This document shows, in pieces, positions 5,573-12,990 of a DNA stretch of 24,512 nucleotides. The position numbers and the translations under genes are program-made. How positions within the stretch are numbered: the stretch's first letter is position 1; each line of letters begins with the position of its first letter. The stretch comes from CALIKS01 sp964440295 (lineage in GTDB: Archaea; Thermoproteota; Nitrososphaeria_A; Caldarchaeales; Calditenuaceae), in contig CAYTRT010000021.1 of assembly GCA_964440295.1 (NCBI GenBank), forward strand, positions 1 through 24,512, given 5' to 3'. The notes under the pieces are model-generated. The model made no database searches. It saw only the letters and a list, made by a program, of their open reading frames with translations, and was not told the DNA's origin.

Positions 5573-6505
5573 CTACGTCTCCTCTTGTATTATTTTCCGA
5601 TACATCTGCTTGCATGCCTCTACAGCATTCAGTTGCTCAATTGATATTTGTTTAACTCCTAAATTGAGAGAAAACAATAGCTCGATTGTAGGGGATACAT
5701 CGTTGCTAAAATCTTTTAGCCATATTTTTATGACGCCATCACGGCTTAGTCCAATCTTCTTGATGGTTGGGAACTTGCTCAACTTCTCCATCACAGCTTT
5801 AGTATCCATCACTCTCAGCACTAAATACTGTTCATCAAGAATGATCTTAACTAGGTCTTTTAGTATCCCTTGAGCTACGAGCCTGCCATTATTAATAATT
5901 GCAACTTTATCAGTCTTTGTTAAGTGGTCAAACGTGTTACTCGTCAATATACACGTAACTCCACTCTTCGAAGTCTTCCTAAGATGCTCTGCAACCAATT
6001 CTCGATAGTCAAAAGATAAATTCTCAAAGGGTCTCGTAAGTAACAGCAACCTACTCCCTGTCACTAATACAGCCGCCAAAGCCGCCATCCTTTTCTCAGA
6101 CTTGCTTAGCTGCCCTAGTCTATACTCTGAAAATTTCTTTAACCCTAAGCTTTCTAGTAATGAACTAACCAGCTCTTTTTGTTCTGCCTTCTTGATTCTC
6201 CTTACAGTACATGACAATTCAAGATATTCTCTTAATTTTAGCGTAGGCGGGATGTATGGATCGGGTGGAAGATAACTAACAAGTGAGGATAATTGTTGTC
6301 GATATTTTAGCGTGTCGTTTCCAAAAATTTGGATAGTCCCGCTAGACGGAGGGATGACTCCTGCAATCATCGCTAAAAACAGGTCAGCTTCAAGGCCGCC
6401 AAGCACCGTTAATTGCTCTCCCTCAAAAAGATCAATATCTATATTTGAGAGGACTTCTCTATTCTTCAATTTCAACGTGGCATTCCTTATCGAGACAGCT
6501 ATCAT
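5573..6505 (-). CDS. ABC-type ATPase homologue with degenerate nucleotide-binding motifs (pseudo-ATPase)
   Basis: A 310-residue protein that follows the ABC ATPase fold along its whole length, with the strands and spacing of the ABC-2/CcmA type (LSNIDIDLFEGEQLTVLGG, MIAGVIPPSSGTIQIFG, KVAIINNGRLVAQG). All catalytic motifs are altered. The Walker A region is LGGLEADLFLAMIAG with no Lys and two residues short. The Q-loop is YLPPDPY (Q to P). The signature is LSKSEKR instead of LSGGQ. Walker B is LLLLTRPF instead of LLLLDEPF, and the H-loop has Asn190 for His. The reading frame is long and intact, so it is maintained rather than decayed. Residues after about 225 form a C-terminal extension seen in such ATPases. 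A TATA-like CTTAAAAAC near 6531 predicts a nearly leaderless start at ATG 6505. It probably pairs with the permease that follows. Confidence 0.8.
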   Translation of the reverse strand: MIAVSIRNATLKLKNREVLSNIDIDLFEGEQLTVLGGLEADLFLAMIAGVIPPSSGTIQIFGNDTLKYRQQLSSLVSYLPPDPYIPPTLKLREYLELSCTVRRIKKAEQKELVSSLLESLGLKKFSEYRLGQLSKSEKRMAALAAVLVTGSRLLLLTRPFENLSFDYRELVAEHLRKTSKSGVTCILTSNTFDHLTKTDKVAIINNGRLVAQGILKDLVKIILDEQYLVLRVMDTKAVMEKLSKFPTIKKIGLSRDGVIKIWLKDFSNDVSPTIELLFSLNLGVKQISIEQLNAVEACKQMYRKIIQEET

Positions 6506-6526
6506 CCTTACTGCATATTATGTAGC

Positions 6527-6580
6527 TTGTTTTTAAGATATATATCCAGTTTTAGGGTCGAAAAATACCTTATATTTTAG
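6527..6580. promoter_or_regulatory. Back-to-back promoters for the ABC operon and tfe
   Basis: On the minus strand CTTAAAAAC (centre about 6531) sits 26 bp before ATG 6505 of the ABC gene. On the plus strand TTATATTTTAG (centre about 6574) predicts a start near 6600, just before the TFE start at 6613. The two TATA elements are about 43 bp apart. Confidence 0.5.
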
Positions 6581-6612
6581 GTAATATCTACTCTACATTA
6601 GAATACACATTG

Positions 6613-7116
6613 ATGATCATTGATGAAGAGGGAGTTATTGAGCTGGTCAGAATAGTCGGAGGTGAAGATGCTGCAAAGATTGCGCAGAAATTAATGAAGA
6701 AGCCAGGATTGACAGATGATGAATTAGCGGTAACCTTAGAGATGGATGTAAAACATGTAAGGAAAATTCTGCACATTCTTCACGACCTATCACTACTCAC
6801 TTATGAGATGGCTTTTGACAAAAAGAATAACAGAAGAGTATTCAAGTGGAGACTACAACAGGAGCAAGTGATAGGCGTCGTAAAGGCGCAGCTAAAAAAG
6901 ATATATGCGCGATTAAAAATGCTAAGAGAACACTTCGGGAAAAATCAATTCTATTGGTGCGGAAACGCTTCATGTAAAAAATATACATTCGATGCAGCTT
7001 TAGATAATTTCTTTAAATGCCCAGCATGCGGACAGAAGCTAAACTATTTCGACCCAACACCAATAATATCAGCCATAGATAGAAAAATTTCTGAGATAGA
7101 GAAGATGCTAAGCTAA
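6613..7116 (+). CDS. tfe: Archaeal transcription factor E, alpha subunit
   Basis: Transcription factor E (TFE-alpha, homologue of the TFIIE-alpha N-terminal half), which helps RNA polymerase and TBP open promoters. About 168 residues. The N-terminal winged-helix domain includes PGLTDDELAVTLEMDVKHVRKILHIL and LLTYEMAFDKKNNRRVFKWRL. A basic linker helix follows, then a zinc ribbon with Cys116, Cys121 (CGNASC), Cys136 and Cys139 (CPAC), then a C-terminal helix (AIDRKISEIEKML). ATG 6613 is chosen; TTG 6610 is in frame. It lies 3 bp before the aTrm56 gene, a pairing found in many archaea, so the two are probably cotranscribed. Confidence 0.93.
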   Translation: MIIDEEGVIELVRIVGGEDAAKIAQKLMKKPGLTDDELAVTLEMDVKHVRKILHILHDLSLLTYEMAFDKKNNRRVFKWRLQQEQVIGVVKAQLKKIYARLKMLREHFGKNQFYWCGNASCKKYTFDAALDNFFKCPACGQKLNYFDPTPIISAIDRKISEIEKMLS

Positions 7117-7119
7117 GAC

Positions 7120-7671
7120 ATGCAAAACATAACAGTCTTAAGAATTGGGCACAGGGTTAAGAGAGATCAAAGAATATCGACACATGTAGCGCTTACAGCG
7201 AGAGCGCTAGGAGCAAGCGCCATAATATTTACTGGTGAGCAGGATGATAACCTAATCAGTTCGATAAACAAGGTCGTGGAAAAATGGGGGGGCAGCTTCA
7301 AATCCTACTTCTCTAATAGCTGGAGAGAAGTAATTTCTGAGGCTAAGTCTCGGGGAGACTACGTAGTCCACCTCACTATGTATGGTGCTAATTTACCGGA
7401 CGTATTAGGTGAAATAAAAGAAAACTTCAAGCACAGAGACTTGCTCGTCATCGTAGGCGGAGCGAAGGTTCCCGCAGAAATATATGGACTTGCAGACATT
7501 AACGTCGCAATAACAAACCAGCCTCACAGCGAAGTTGCTGCGCTCGCTATATTTCTCAGAGATTTATTAGGAGAGAAGATGTATTATCAGAGCTTCCCGG
7601 GAGCTAAGATAATTCTCAATCCTAGCAGATTTGGCAAAGCTTTAAAAATAAATAAGGGAAAACACCAATAA
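7120..7671 (+). CDS. tRNA (cytidine(56)-2'-O)-methyltransferase aTrm56
   Basis: A SPOUT-class methyltransferase of 183 residues that 2'-O-methylates C56 in the T-loop of archaeal tRNAs. Family blocks seen: TVLRIGHRVKRDQRISTHVALTARALGA at the N-terminus, DYVVHLTMYGANLPDV in the middle, and the knot LLVIVGGAKVPAEIYGLADINVAITNQPHSEVAALAIFLRDLL. It follows tfe by 3 bp. The last codons (AAAGCTTTAAAAATAAATAAG) also contain the likely TATA box of the tRNA-Val gene that begins 6 bp after the stop. That tRNA has the TTC (54-56) substrate sequence of this enzyme. Confidence 0.92.
   Translation: MQNITVLRIGHRVKRDQRISTHVALTARALGASAIIFTGEQDDNLISSINKVVEKWGGSFKSYFSNSWREVISEAKSRGDYVVHLTMYGANLPDVLGEIKENFKHRDLLVIVGGAKVPAEIYGLADINVAITNQPHSEVAALAIFLRDLLGEKMYYQSFPGAKIILNPSRFGKALKINKGKHQ
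7641..7650 (+). promoter_or_regulatory. TATA box of tRNA-Val inside the aTrm56 coding end
   Basis: TTTAAAAATA centred near 7646 is about 32 bp before the tRNA 5' end and predicts transcription start near 7672, a leader of about 6 nt. It encodes part of the aTrm56 C-terminus. The other tRNA-Val gene (minus strand) has a TATA-like element at the same distance. Confidence 0.5.
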
Positions 7672-7677
7672 TCTTGA

Positions 7678-7750
7678 GGGCCGTTGGTCTAGTGGTTATG
7701 ACGCCGCCCTCACACGGCGGAGGTCCCCGGTTCGAGTCCGGGACGGCCCA
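7678..7750 (+). tRNA. tRNA-Val (anticodon CAC)
   Basis: A 73-nt cloverleaf. The acceptor GGGCCGT pairs with ACGGCCC, with discriminator A at 7750. The D-arm contains GGTCTAGTGGTTATGAC, the anticodon stem is CCGCC/GGCGG with loop CTCACAC (anticodon CAC, valine GUG codons), and the T-arm is CCCGG-TTCGAGT-CCGGG. There is no intron and no encoded CCA (ACT follows the discriminator). It differs from the tRNA-Val(GAC) at 18337-18409 only at positions 34 and 37. Confidence 0.97.
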
Positions 7751-7790
7751 CTAGATTGATTATATGGAGCGATGTGGCTGGTTTTTCGAG

Positions 7791-9242
7791 TTAGCGGCCT
7801 ATCCGCATGCTAAGTTTTACGTTTCGTAGACGTATTGACGGCCCTCCGAACCATACAGGTACTGCCTGCATTGGGTCTCCTTTTCCACAGTATCCAGCAT
7901 AGAAGGCTAAATCTTTTCCAACTGCATCTACAGATGAGTATAGGCCCTGAGCTGTCAGTTCTATTGCTGGCTGATAAACCATATCAGTTATTCTTCCATT
8001 TTCAATCAAGTATGACTCGACGCCGACGTATCTCTGATTCCATCTCTTGTCATCTATGTTCCACTCTAGATAACTCTTGATGTACACTCCTAGATTTATG
8101 TCTTCTATCAACTCCTCAAAAGAGTAATCACCCGGCTTCATGTATGTATTAGACATTCTGATCATCGGTTCTCTGTTATATGAGCTAGCCCTCGCGGCGC
8201 CATTACTCTTAAGACCGAACTCGGCCGCAGTCTCTCTGTTGTGAAGTAGTTCTTTTATACGGCCATTTTCGAGTAGTGTTCTTTCACATGCCTTGACTCC
8301 CTCATCATCATAGACATAGTAGCCGAAAGATCCAGGAATTACAGGGTTATCAACAATTGTCACCAATTCAGATCCTATACATTTGCCGACTGAGTCAGGA
8401 GTTACGTATGTCTCGCCTGCCTGTGCTGCCTCCCTTCCTAATACTCTATCCGCCTCTGAAGGATGCCCAGTAGATTCGTGACACACTATCCCAACTATCT
8501 CTGATCCAAGAACGACGTCTATCTTATCAGATGGAGGTGATTTGGCACTTAAGACAGCCCTTCCGATGTTTTCGGCCTCTTCTTTTACCATTTCGTCGAG
8601 GAGCCACCGCTCCACCACCTCCCAGCCACCAGTAGCGCCCAGGTTTTCGTAGCGCTGTAATGATCTGCCATTTGACGATAAAGTGAATGAGTAAGTCGCC
8701 ATCTCGTAAGGTATTTTTGAATAGACTTTTGCGCCGTCTGTATTTACGACCATTTTTTCCACAACGCCATACCCGATGCTTAGTAGCCTTACTGAAGCCT
8801 TTACCCCCAATTTTTGGGAAGTACTCATCAATTCATCATCAATCCCTTTTAGCAGTTGGATTCTTCCATCGGAATCAACATTCTCTGGGTTTATCCTAGG
8901 CTTAATAACAACTTTATCTTCATACATGTGTTCTTCTGATAGGCTGACGCCTTTTTTGATCAGTGACGAGGAGGACTTGGCAATACTTATGGCCTCTTTT
9001 ACTGCCTCCTCAATCTTACTTTTCGTAATTGTGGTTATTGATGAAAAACCTAATGCAGAGTTAACTAAGACTCTTATTCCTATTCCCTTACTCCGCGTTT
9101 TGCTACTTATCTCTGGTACGCCATTTTTTAGAAGCGACTCTTCATACGTGCTCGACTGATACCTAGCCTCTGCATACTTTGCGCCTAGTTTGGTGGCTAT
9201 TCTCAACGCATGGTTTAAGAGATCCTCCATCTCTATTCCCAT
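7791..9242 (-). CDS. tldD: TldD family metalloprotease
   Basis: A 483-residue TldD-type zinc protease subunit. The HExxxH motif is CHESTGHPSE (His255, Glu256, His260), and the C-terminal beta-rich region is typical (PVIPGSFGYYVYDDEGV, LLHNRETAAEFG, GAARASSYNREPMIRMSNTY). In bacteria TldD works with inactive TldE/PmbA to process peptides such as microcin B17; archaeal substrates are unknown. The start ATG 9242 overlaps the end of the upstream small gene by 10 bp, so the two are coupled; ATG 9230 is an in-frame alternative. A TldE gene, often adjacent to tldD, is not in this window. The stop is 40 bp after tRNA-Val, convergent to it. Confidence 0.93.
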   Translation of the reverse strand: MGIEMEDLLNHALRIATKLGAKYAEARYQSSTYEESLLKNGVPEISSKTRSKGIGIRVLVNSALGFSSITTITKSKIEEAVKEAISIAKSSSSLIKKGVSLSEEHMYEDKVVIKPRINPENVDSDGRIQLLKGIDDELMSTSQKLGVKASVRLLSIGYGVVEKMVVNTDGAKVYSKIPYEMATYSFTLSSNGRSLQRYENLGATGGWEVVERWLLDEMVKEEAENIGRAVLSAKSPPSDKIDVVLGSEIVGIVCHESTGHPSEADRVLGREAAQAGETYVTPDSVGKCIGSELVTIVDNPVIPGSFGYYVYDDEGVKACERTLLENGRIKELLHNRETAAEFGLKSNGAARASSYNREPMIRMSNTYMKPGDYSFEELIEDINLGVYIKSYLEWNIDDKRWNQRYVGVESYLIENGRITDMVYQPAIELTAQGLYSSVDAVGKDLAFYAGYCGKGDPMQAVPVWFGGPSIRLRNVKLSMRIGR

Positions 9243-9529
9243 GCTCTACTTCTAGTCTTTAGATTGCGAGTTTCTCTTTCCTGCATTTCTAAGATATTTT
9301 TAGCCTTCTCAGCAATGTATCGAGCCTTAATGTAGAGGGCTTCTGCCTCCACTCTAACATTCTCCGGAAGAGACGTGTCAGATAACATTAATCCAAGAGA
9401 CTCGATAATGTCCTCCACGTGATTGATGATTAACTCTATTCTAGAACCTGACTCCAATTGCATTTCTAAGAACTGTATCGTCTCTCTGATCTCATTAATG
9501 ATCTTCCTTAAGTCACTCATGGGCCCCAT
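9233..9529 (-). CDS. Small helical protein upstream of tldD
   Basis: A 98-residue, almost entirely helical, acidic protein with heptad-like spacing (SDLRKIINEIRETIQFLEMQ, then IINHVEDIIESLGLML, then VRVEAEALYIKARYIAEKAKNILEMQ). I do not recognise a family. The start is ATG 9529 or ATG 9520 in frame. A TATA-like CCTTATAGA (minus strand, centre about 9562) would give a nearly leaderless message. It overlaps tldD by 10 bp, which argues for cotranslation and perhaps a partner role for TldD; that is only inference. Confidence 0.6.
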   Translation of the reverse strand: MGPMSDLRKIINEIRETIQFLEMQLESGSRIELIINHVEDIIESLGLMLSDTSLPENVRVEAEALYIKARYIAEKAKNILEMQERETRNLKTRSRAWE

Positions 9530-9625
9530 TATCTCTAAAGATTAACCGAGCTGGCTTTCTATAAGGTTTTCCACTCCATCGTTAATCTTTATCGCTTAGA
9601 GTCTTAAGAATTATTAATAATAGCC

Positions 9626-10348
9626 ATGAAGGTGATTGACTGTCCGGAATTATACGTCGCGTTGAGCGAGTCTATTAGGAGCATGCCTACATATAGGCAG
9701 AGACGCGAATACGTGTTAAGAAATATTTTGCCTTCTAACTTACTAATAACAACGCAAGAGTTAAGTATCAGGCTCGGAATAACGGAGGGCGAAGCACTAA
9801 TCTTACTCCGAGACCTAAGAATATGGTACTACGAAGTAGAGGATGAGATTCAGTTGAGCAAATATTATAAGCCAAGGTTTAAACTTGCCGGCGTTGGTGG
9901 AACATTCGACAACATTCACGTCGGACACTTAGCACTCCTAAACCTCGCATTTAGGCTAGCAGAAAAAGTACTCATCGGATTGTGTTCGGACGAGCTGGTC
10001 CGTAAGCTTGGTAAGAAGGGCGATGTGGCGTGCTTCGAGGATAGAAAAAAGCAGCTCGAAGAGAAGCTTAAAAAATATGACTGGGACACCAAGGCACATA
10101 TCCAACCAATCGATGATGAATACGGCCCATTGATAGATAAGTCGGACTATGAATTATTAGTGGTCAGCCCGTTTACGTATAGTAGGGGTGTCGAGATAAA
10201 TGAAATAAGGCTTAGGAAGGGTCTCAGTCCAGTTTGTATCGAGGTCTGCCCAGTCGTGTTGGCCGAGGATGGGAGTCCCATCTCGAGTACTAGGATTCGT
10301 ATGGGTGAATTGTTTCCAGATGGACGTGTCAGACAAAGCCAAAGATAA
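9626..10348 (+). CDS. coaD: Archaeal phosphopantetheine adenylyltransferase with N-terminal HTH-like extension
   Basis: Residues 86-240 are the archaeal-type phosphopantetheine adenylyltransferase, which makes dephospho-CoA from 4'-phosphopantetheine and ATP in CoA synthesis. The nucleotidyltransferase motifs are GTFDNIHVGH (92-101) and ISSTRIR (219-225), with DRKKQLEEKLKKY between them. Usual archaeal enzymes are about 150-165 residues. Here an extra 85 residues precede, containing a helix-rich segment (ITTQELSIRLGITEGEALIL, residues 41-60) that looks like a winged HTH. The frame is continuous and starts at ATG 9626, so the extension is part of the protein. It could be a DNA-binding regulator of CoA genes or an oligomerisation domain. 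The 3' end overlaps the convergent membrane-protein gene by 20 bp. Confidence 0.9.
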   Translation: MKVIDCPELYVALSESIRSMPTYRQRREYVLRNILPSNLLITTQELSIRLGITEGEALILLRDLRIWYYEVEDEIQLSKYYKPRFKLAGVGGTFDNIHVGHLALLNLAFRLAEKVLIGLCSDELVRKLGKKGDVACFEDRKKQLEEKLKKYDWDTKAHIQPIDDEYGPLIDKSDYELLVVSPFTYSRGVEINEIRLRKGLSPVCIEVCPVVLAEDGSPISSTRIRMGELFPDGRVRQSQR

Positions 10349-11258
10349 AAAGCGCCAAAAAAGTAACTATATCGACAATGATTATCGTGCCAGTCGACAA
10401 TGAGTAGTAATACTTTACGGCAAGTGAGCTATAGCCAATTATCCATATCCAAGAAAATAAAGACAACAGACCAGCAACAAAATTCAAAAAAGGAACAGGA
10501 TAGTATAACATGTCAGTGATGGAGCCATATTCTATAGATCGCCATTTTAGTCTACTTACCTCAACGTCACCCAAAGAAACCATCACGTTATTTATGTATG
10601 CAGTCGCAGACCTCATAGTCACATATTCTTTTAACTGGCCCAGATCTATAGTTTCACCTCTTTGATAAATTTCACTCCAATTTGGAGTACTCCCATTACT
10701 AAATACAGACGTGACTATGAGTTGTTCAGCACTCATAGTATCAGCCAGAACCTCAACATTACTAAGGTTTGATAGACATTTACCCGATAATTCGACGCCT
10801 GTGAGTTTTACATTATTTAACGTGGCAGAGACTATATTAACTTCGACGGGCGGTGAACTTACAGCAGAAATAAAAAAGATTACAGAGATTATAGTTATGG
10901 CTAAGAATGAATGGAAGATTATGCTGACTAGTGGATAAGACCTTACGCCCTCTCTCTTTGCGAATAATAAAGCCACTCTCAGTATGAATAGAACGATTAT
11001 CATGCCGAATACTACGTATATAATTCTACCGAGTACTATGTCCAAAGGAGAAGTGTGGGGTGGGTTTATGGTCCTTAAAATTGGCATGAAAAAACCAATC
11101 TTTAACTTGTATATCCCATAGTAAAGAGCAGTACCGATCGCTGATAAAATTGCAAGCAAGTAGACCGAGATGGCCCGTCTAAAATTTAATGTAGCCTCAA
11201 ATGAGGATGCTAGCTGTTTTGGATCAATAAGTTCCCTCCATTTTGCCATACCTAACAA
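10329..11258 (-). CDS. Multi-pass membrane protein with extracytoplasmic domain (Yip1-like layout)
   Basis: A 309-residue protein of unknown function. About five hydrophobic helices are visible (about residues 28-50, 73-98, 109-132, 254-277 and 286-308), with a 115-residue largely beta, polar loop (about 135-250) between helices three and four. That loop has several N-x-S/T sites (for example NLSN, NGST, NWSE), so it may face outside. The cytoplasmic N-terminus and helix count recall Yip1-domain proteins, but I see no diagnostic motif. It starts at TTG 11258 or, more likely, ATG 11249, immediately after the nth stop, so it is cotranscribed with nth. Confidence 0.65.
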   Translation of the reverse strand: MLGMAKWRELIDPKQLASSFEATLNFRRAISVYLLAILSAIGTALYYGIYKLKIGFFMPILRTINPPHTSPLDIVLGRIIYVVFGMIIVLFILRVALLFAKREGVRSYPLVSIIFHSFLAITIISVIFFISAVSSPPVEVNIVSATLNNVKLTGVELSGKCLSNLSNVEVLADTMSAEQLIVTSVFSNGSTPNWSEIYQRGETIDLGQLKEYVTMRSATAYINNVMVSLGDVEVSRLKWRSIEYGSITDMLYYPVPFLNFVAGLLSLFSWIWIIGYSSLAVKYYYSLSTGTIIIVDIVTFLALFIFGFV

Positions 11259-11984
11259 TTAAGTACGCGTGCAGATATAATTTTGCCTAATTGAGGATTT
11301 ATAGTAGGCGCATCGCTCGTTTATAACGCATTCGTTGCACAGCGGATTTATCGCCTTACAGGTCTCTCTACCATGCAGGATTAGTAGCAGGTGGGCCTCG
11401 TATCTATCATCCTCTCTAAATATTTCGTCTAACCTTTTCCTAATTGTCTCATAGTCGGCTTTTAGCGGTACTAATCCGAGTCTTTTGGCTATTCGTGAGA
11501 TATGTGTATCGACGGGGACGGTCTTTAAGATGCCCATGCTTACTAGCAGTACGTCGCTGGTCTTTGGCCCCACTTTCGGCAACTCCATCAACTCTCTCCT
11601 CGCGTCTATGACGTCTTTTTTGAGTAAGTTCGAAAGATCTCCACCGTACTTTGTGATGATTATTCTTGATAACTTCTTTATTGCCCCTGCTTTAGATCTG
11701 TGCAGTCCAGCAGGTTTAATTGCAGAAGCTATTACTTTAGAGTTTAGTTTAGCAATGCTTGAAGGAGTAATATCGACGATTTTTTCCAGATTTCTATACG
11801 CCGCCATGGCGGCCTTGTCGGTAGAATTTTGTGATAATATTGTCGCAACTAAGATCTTAAACGGATTCCTATCTCCCCTTCTAATAAACGAGGATATGAA
11901 GCCGAATTTTGCAATGTCGTACCTATTCCTAAGCCTTTCAATGAGCCACGACCCCAAAGACTCATCATCGATACTTTTTATCAT
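11259..11984 (-). CDS. nth: Endonuclease III (HhH-GPD DNA glycosylase/AP lyase)
   Basis: A base-excision repair glycosylase of 241 residues for oxidised pyrimidines. The fold markers are ILVATILSQNSTDKAA, the helix-hairpin-helix LMELPKVGPKTSDVLL with catalytic Lys141, VDTHISRIAKRLGLV with catalytic Asp159, and the C-terminal [4Fe-4S] loop C-x6-C-x2-C-x5-C (Cys209, 216, 219, 225). All catalytic residues are present. The start at 11984 is 85 bp from the divergent nuoI start. It is followed without a gap by the membrane-protein gene. A related G/T mismatch glycosylase specificity cannot be excluded. Confidence 0.92.
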   Translation of the reverse strand: MIKSIDDESLGSWLIERLRNRYDIAKFGFISSFIRRGDRNPFKILVATILSQNSTDKAAMAAYRNLEKIVDITPSSIAKLNSKVIASAIKPAGLHRSKAGAIKKLSRIIITKYGGDLSNLLKKDVIDARRELMELPKVGPKTSDVLLVSMGILKTVPVDTHISRIAKRLGLVPLKADYETIRKRLDEIFREDDRYEAHLLLILHGRETCKAINPLCNECVINERCAYYKSSIRQNYICTRT

Positions 11985-12069
11985 CTACCTATTGATGTGG
12001 TGCTGGCTTATTTCATTTTTATTTCCACCCTCATTCTCTACACGTGCATCATATATGAAAACTTAAATT

Positions 12070-12890
12070 GTGGATGAAGCCTATCACGATAGAGCGATGG
12101 TATTTAGTCTAATTTCGAGAGCAGTAAGGCCGTTTTTAACAGCGACAAAACACATATTCATGCATCCATATACATTGAAGTATCCATATGAAAGAGTGCC
12201 TAATCTTCCCGTCGAAAATTATAGATATGACCCAAAAGCAGGCATTGCCTATCCTGGATTTAAGGGTAGACATGTCCTTCGCCTCGATAAATGTACTGGT
12301 TGTAGCCTATGCGACCTGACATGCCAAAACATAGCAGAGGCCATAACCATGGTATATGCATACGACGTCTCACTACAACTAGACGAGAATGCTTACCACG
12401 AGATAATTAGGGGAAATCAAAGAGCCTCTGAGCCCCTTGATGAAGTTTTAAAAAGCATGCAGAATGCTGACTCGATATTCAGCATCAGAAATGGTGTCTC
12501 TCACCCACTAATGATAGTCTATCCGGATTTGAAGTACTCTAAGAATGAAGATGGGACAGCAGTGATTAAGTTTAACCAAGAACCACTCTGGGAGCACAGG
12601 TCAGACTTGTTAACGATGAAATATCTGTCTAGCTCCTTTAGAAAGCTCGAACTAAAGGGATGGAAGATATCAAAGACAATAGACAAGGCTCCAGACAAAG
12701 AGGTTTACGAAATCTCAAACAACGATTACACCTATAAGTTAACGATTGAGAAGAGAGACTTCAAACTTGATCAGAATAAGAAATCATATTTTCCACAAGT
12801 TGATTATGGTCGCTGCGTATTTTGCGGCTTCTGCGTTGATGCATGCCCATTCTACGCACTAGAGATGTCGTCAGACATCGAGCTATCATC
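12070..12890 (+). CDS. nuoI: NuoI-type 8Fe ferredoxin subunit of complex I with long insertion (3' end in gap)
   Basis: The peripheral-arm ferredoxin subunit of NADH dehydrogenase-like complex I, which passes electrons between Fe-S clusters. The first motif is CTGCSLCDLTCQ (Cys75, 78, 81, 85) and the second CVFCGFCVDACP (Cys249, 252, 255, 259). The surrounding PGFKGRHVLRLDKCTGC and PQVDYGRCVFCG, and SSDIELS at the end, match thaumarchaeal NuoI as I remember it. The two motifs are 163 residues apart instead of a few dozen, so an insertion of roughly 120 residues (about 100-235) lies between them. The annotated start is GTG 12070; ATG 12097 fits homologues and a TATA-like CTTAAATT at about 12062-12069 better. 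The open frame continues across the N gap only by chance. The last few dozen codons are missing. Confidence 0.88.
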
Positions 12891-12990
12891 NNNNNNNNNN
12901 NNNNNNNNNNNNNNNNNNNNNNNNNNNNNNNNNNNNNNNNNNNNNNNNNNNNNNNNNNNNNNNNNNNNNNNNNNNNNNNNNNNNNNNNNN
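12891..12990. other. Scaffold gap (100 N)
   Basis: Exactly 100 N. The left flank is nuoI without its end; the right flank is an ABC ATPase without its start. The conceptual 642-residue reading frame through the gap is an artefact. Whole genes may be missing here. Confidence 0.95.

Noticed and set aside
7678..7750. Possible intron in the tRNA-Val genes
   Set aside because: Both fold into complete 73-nt cloverleaves with a 7-nt anticodon loop, so there is no intron.
8687..9159. Open frames on the plus strand opposite tldD
   Set aside because: They are antisense shadows of a clear, motif-complete TldD gene.
11485..12066. A 193-residue plus-strand frame opposite nth
   Set aside because: It lies over an endonuclease III gene with all catalytic and cluster residues; the frame has no family resemblance.
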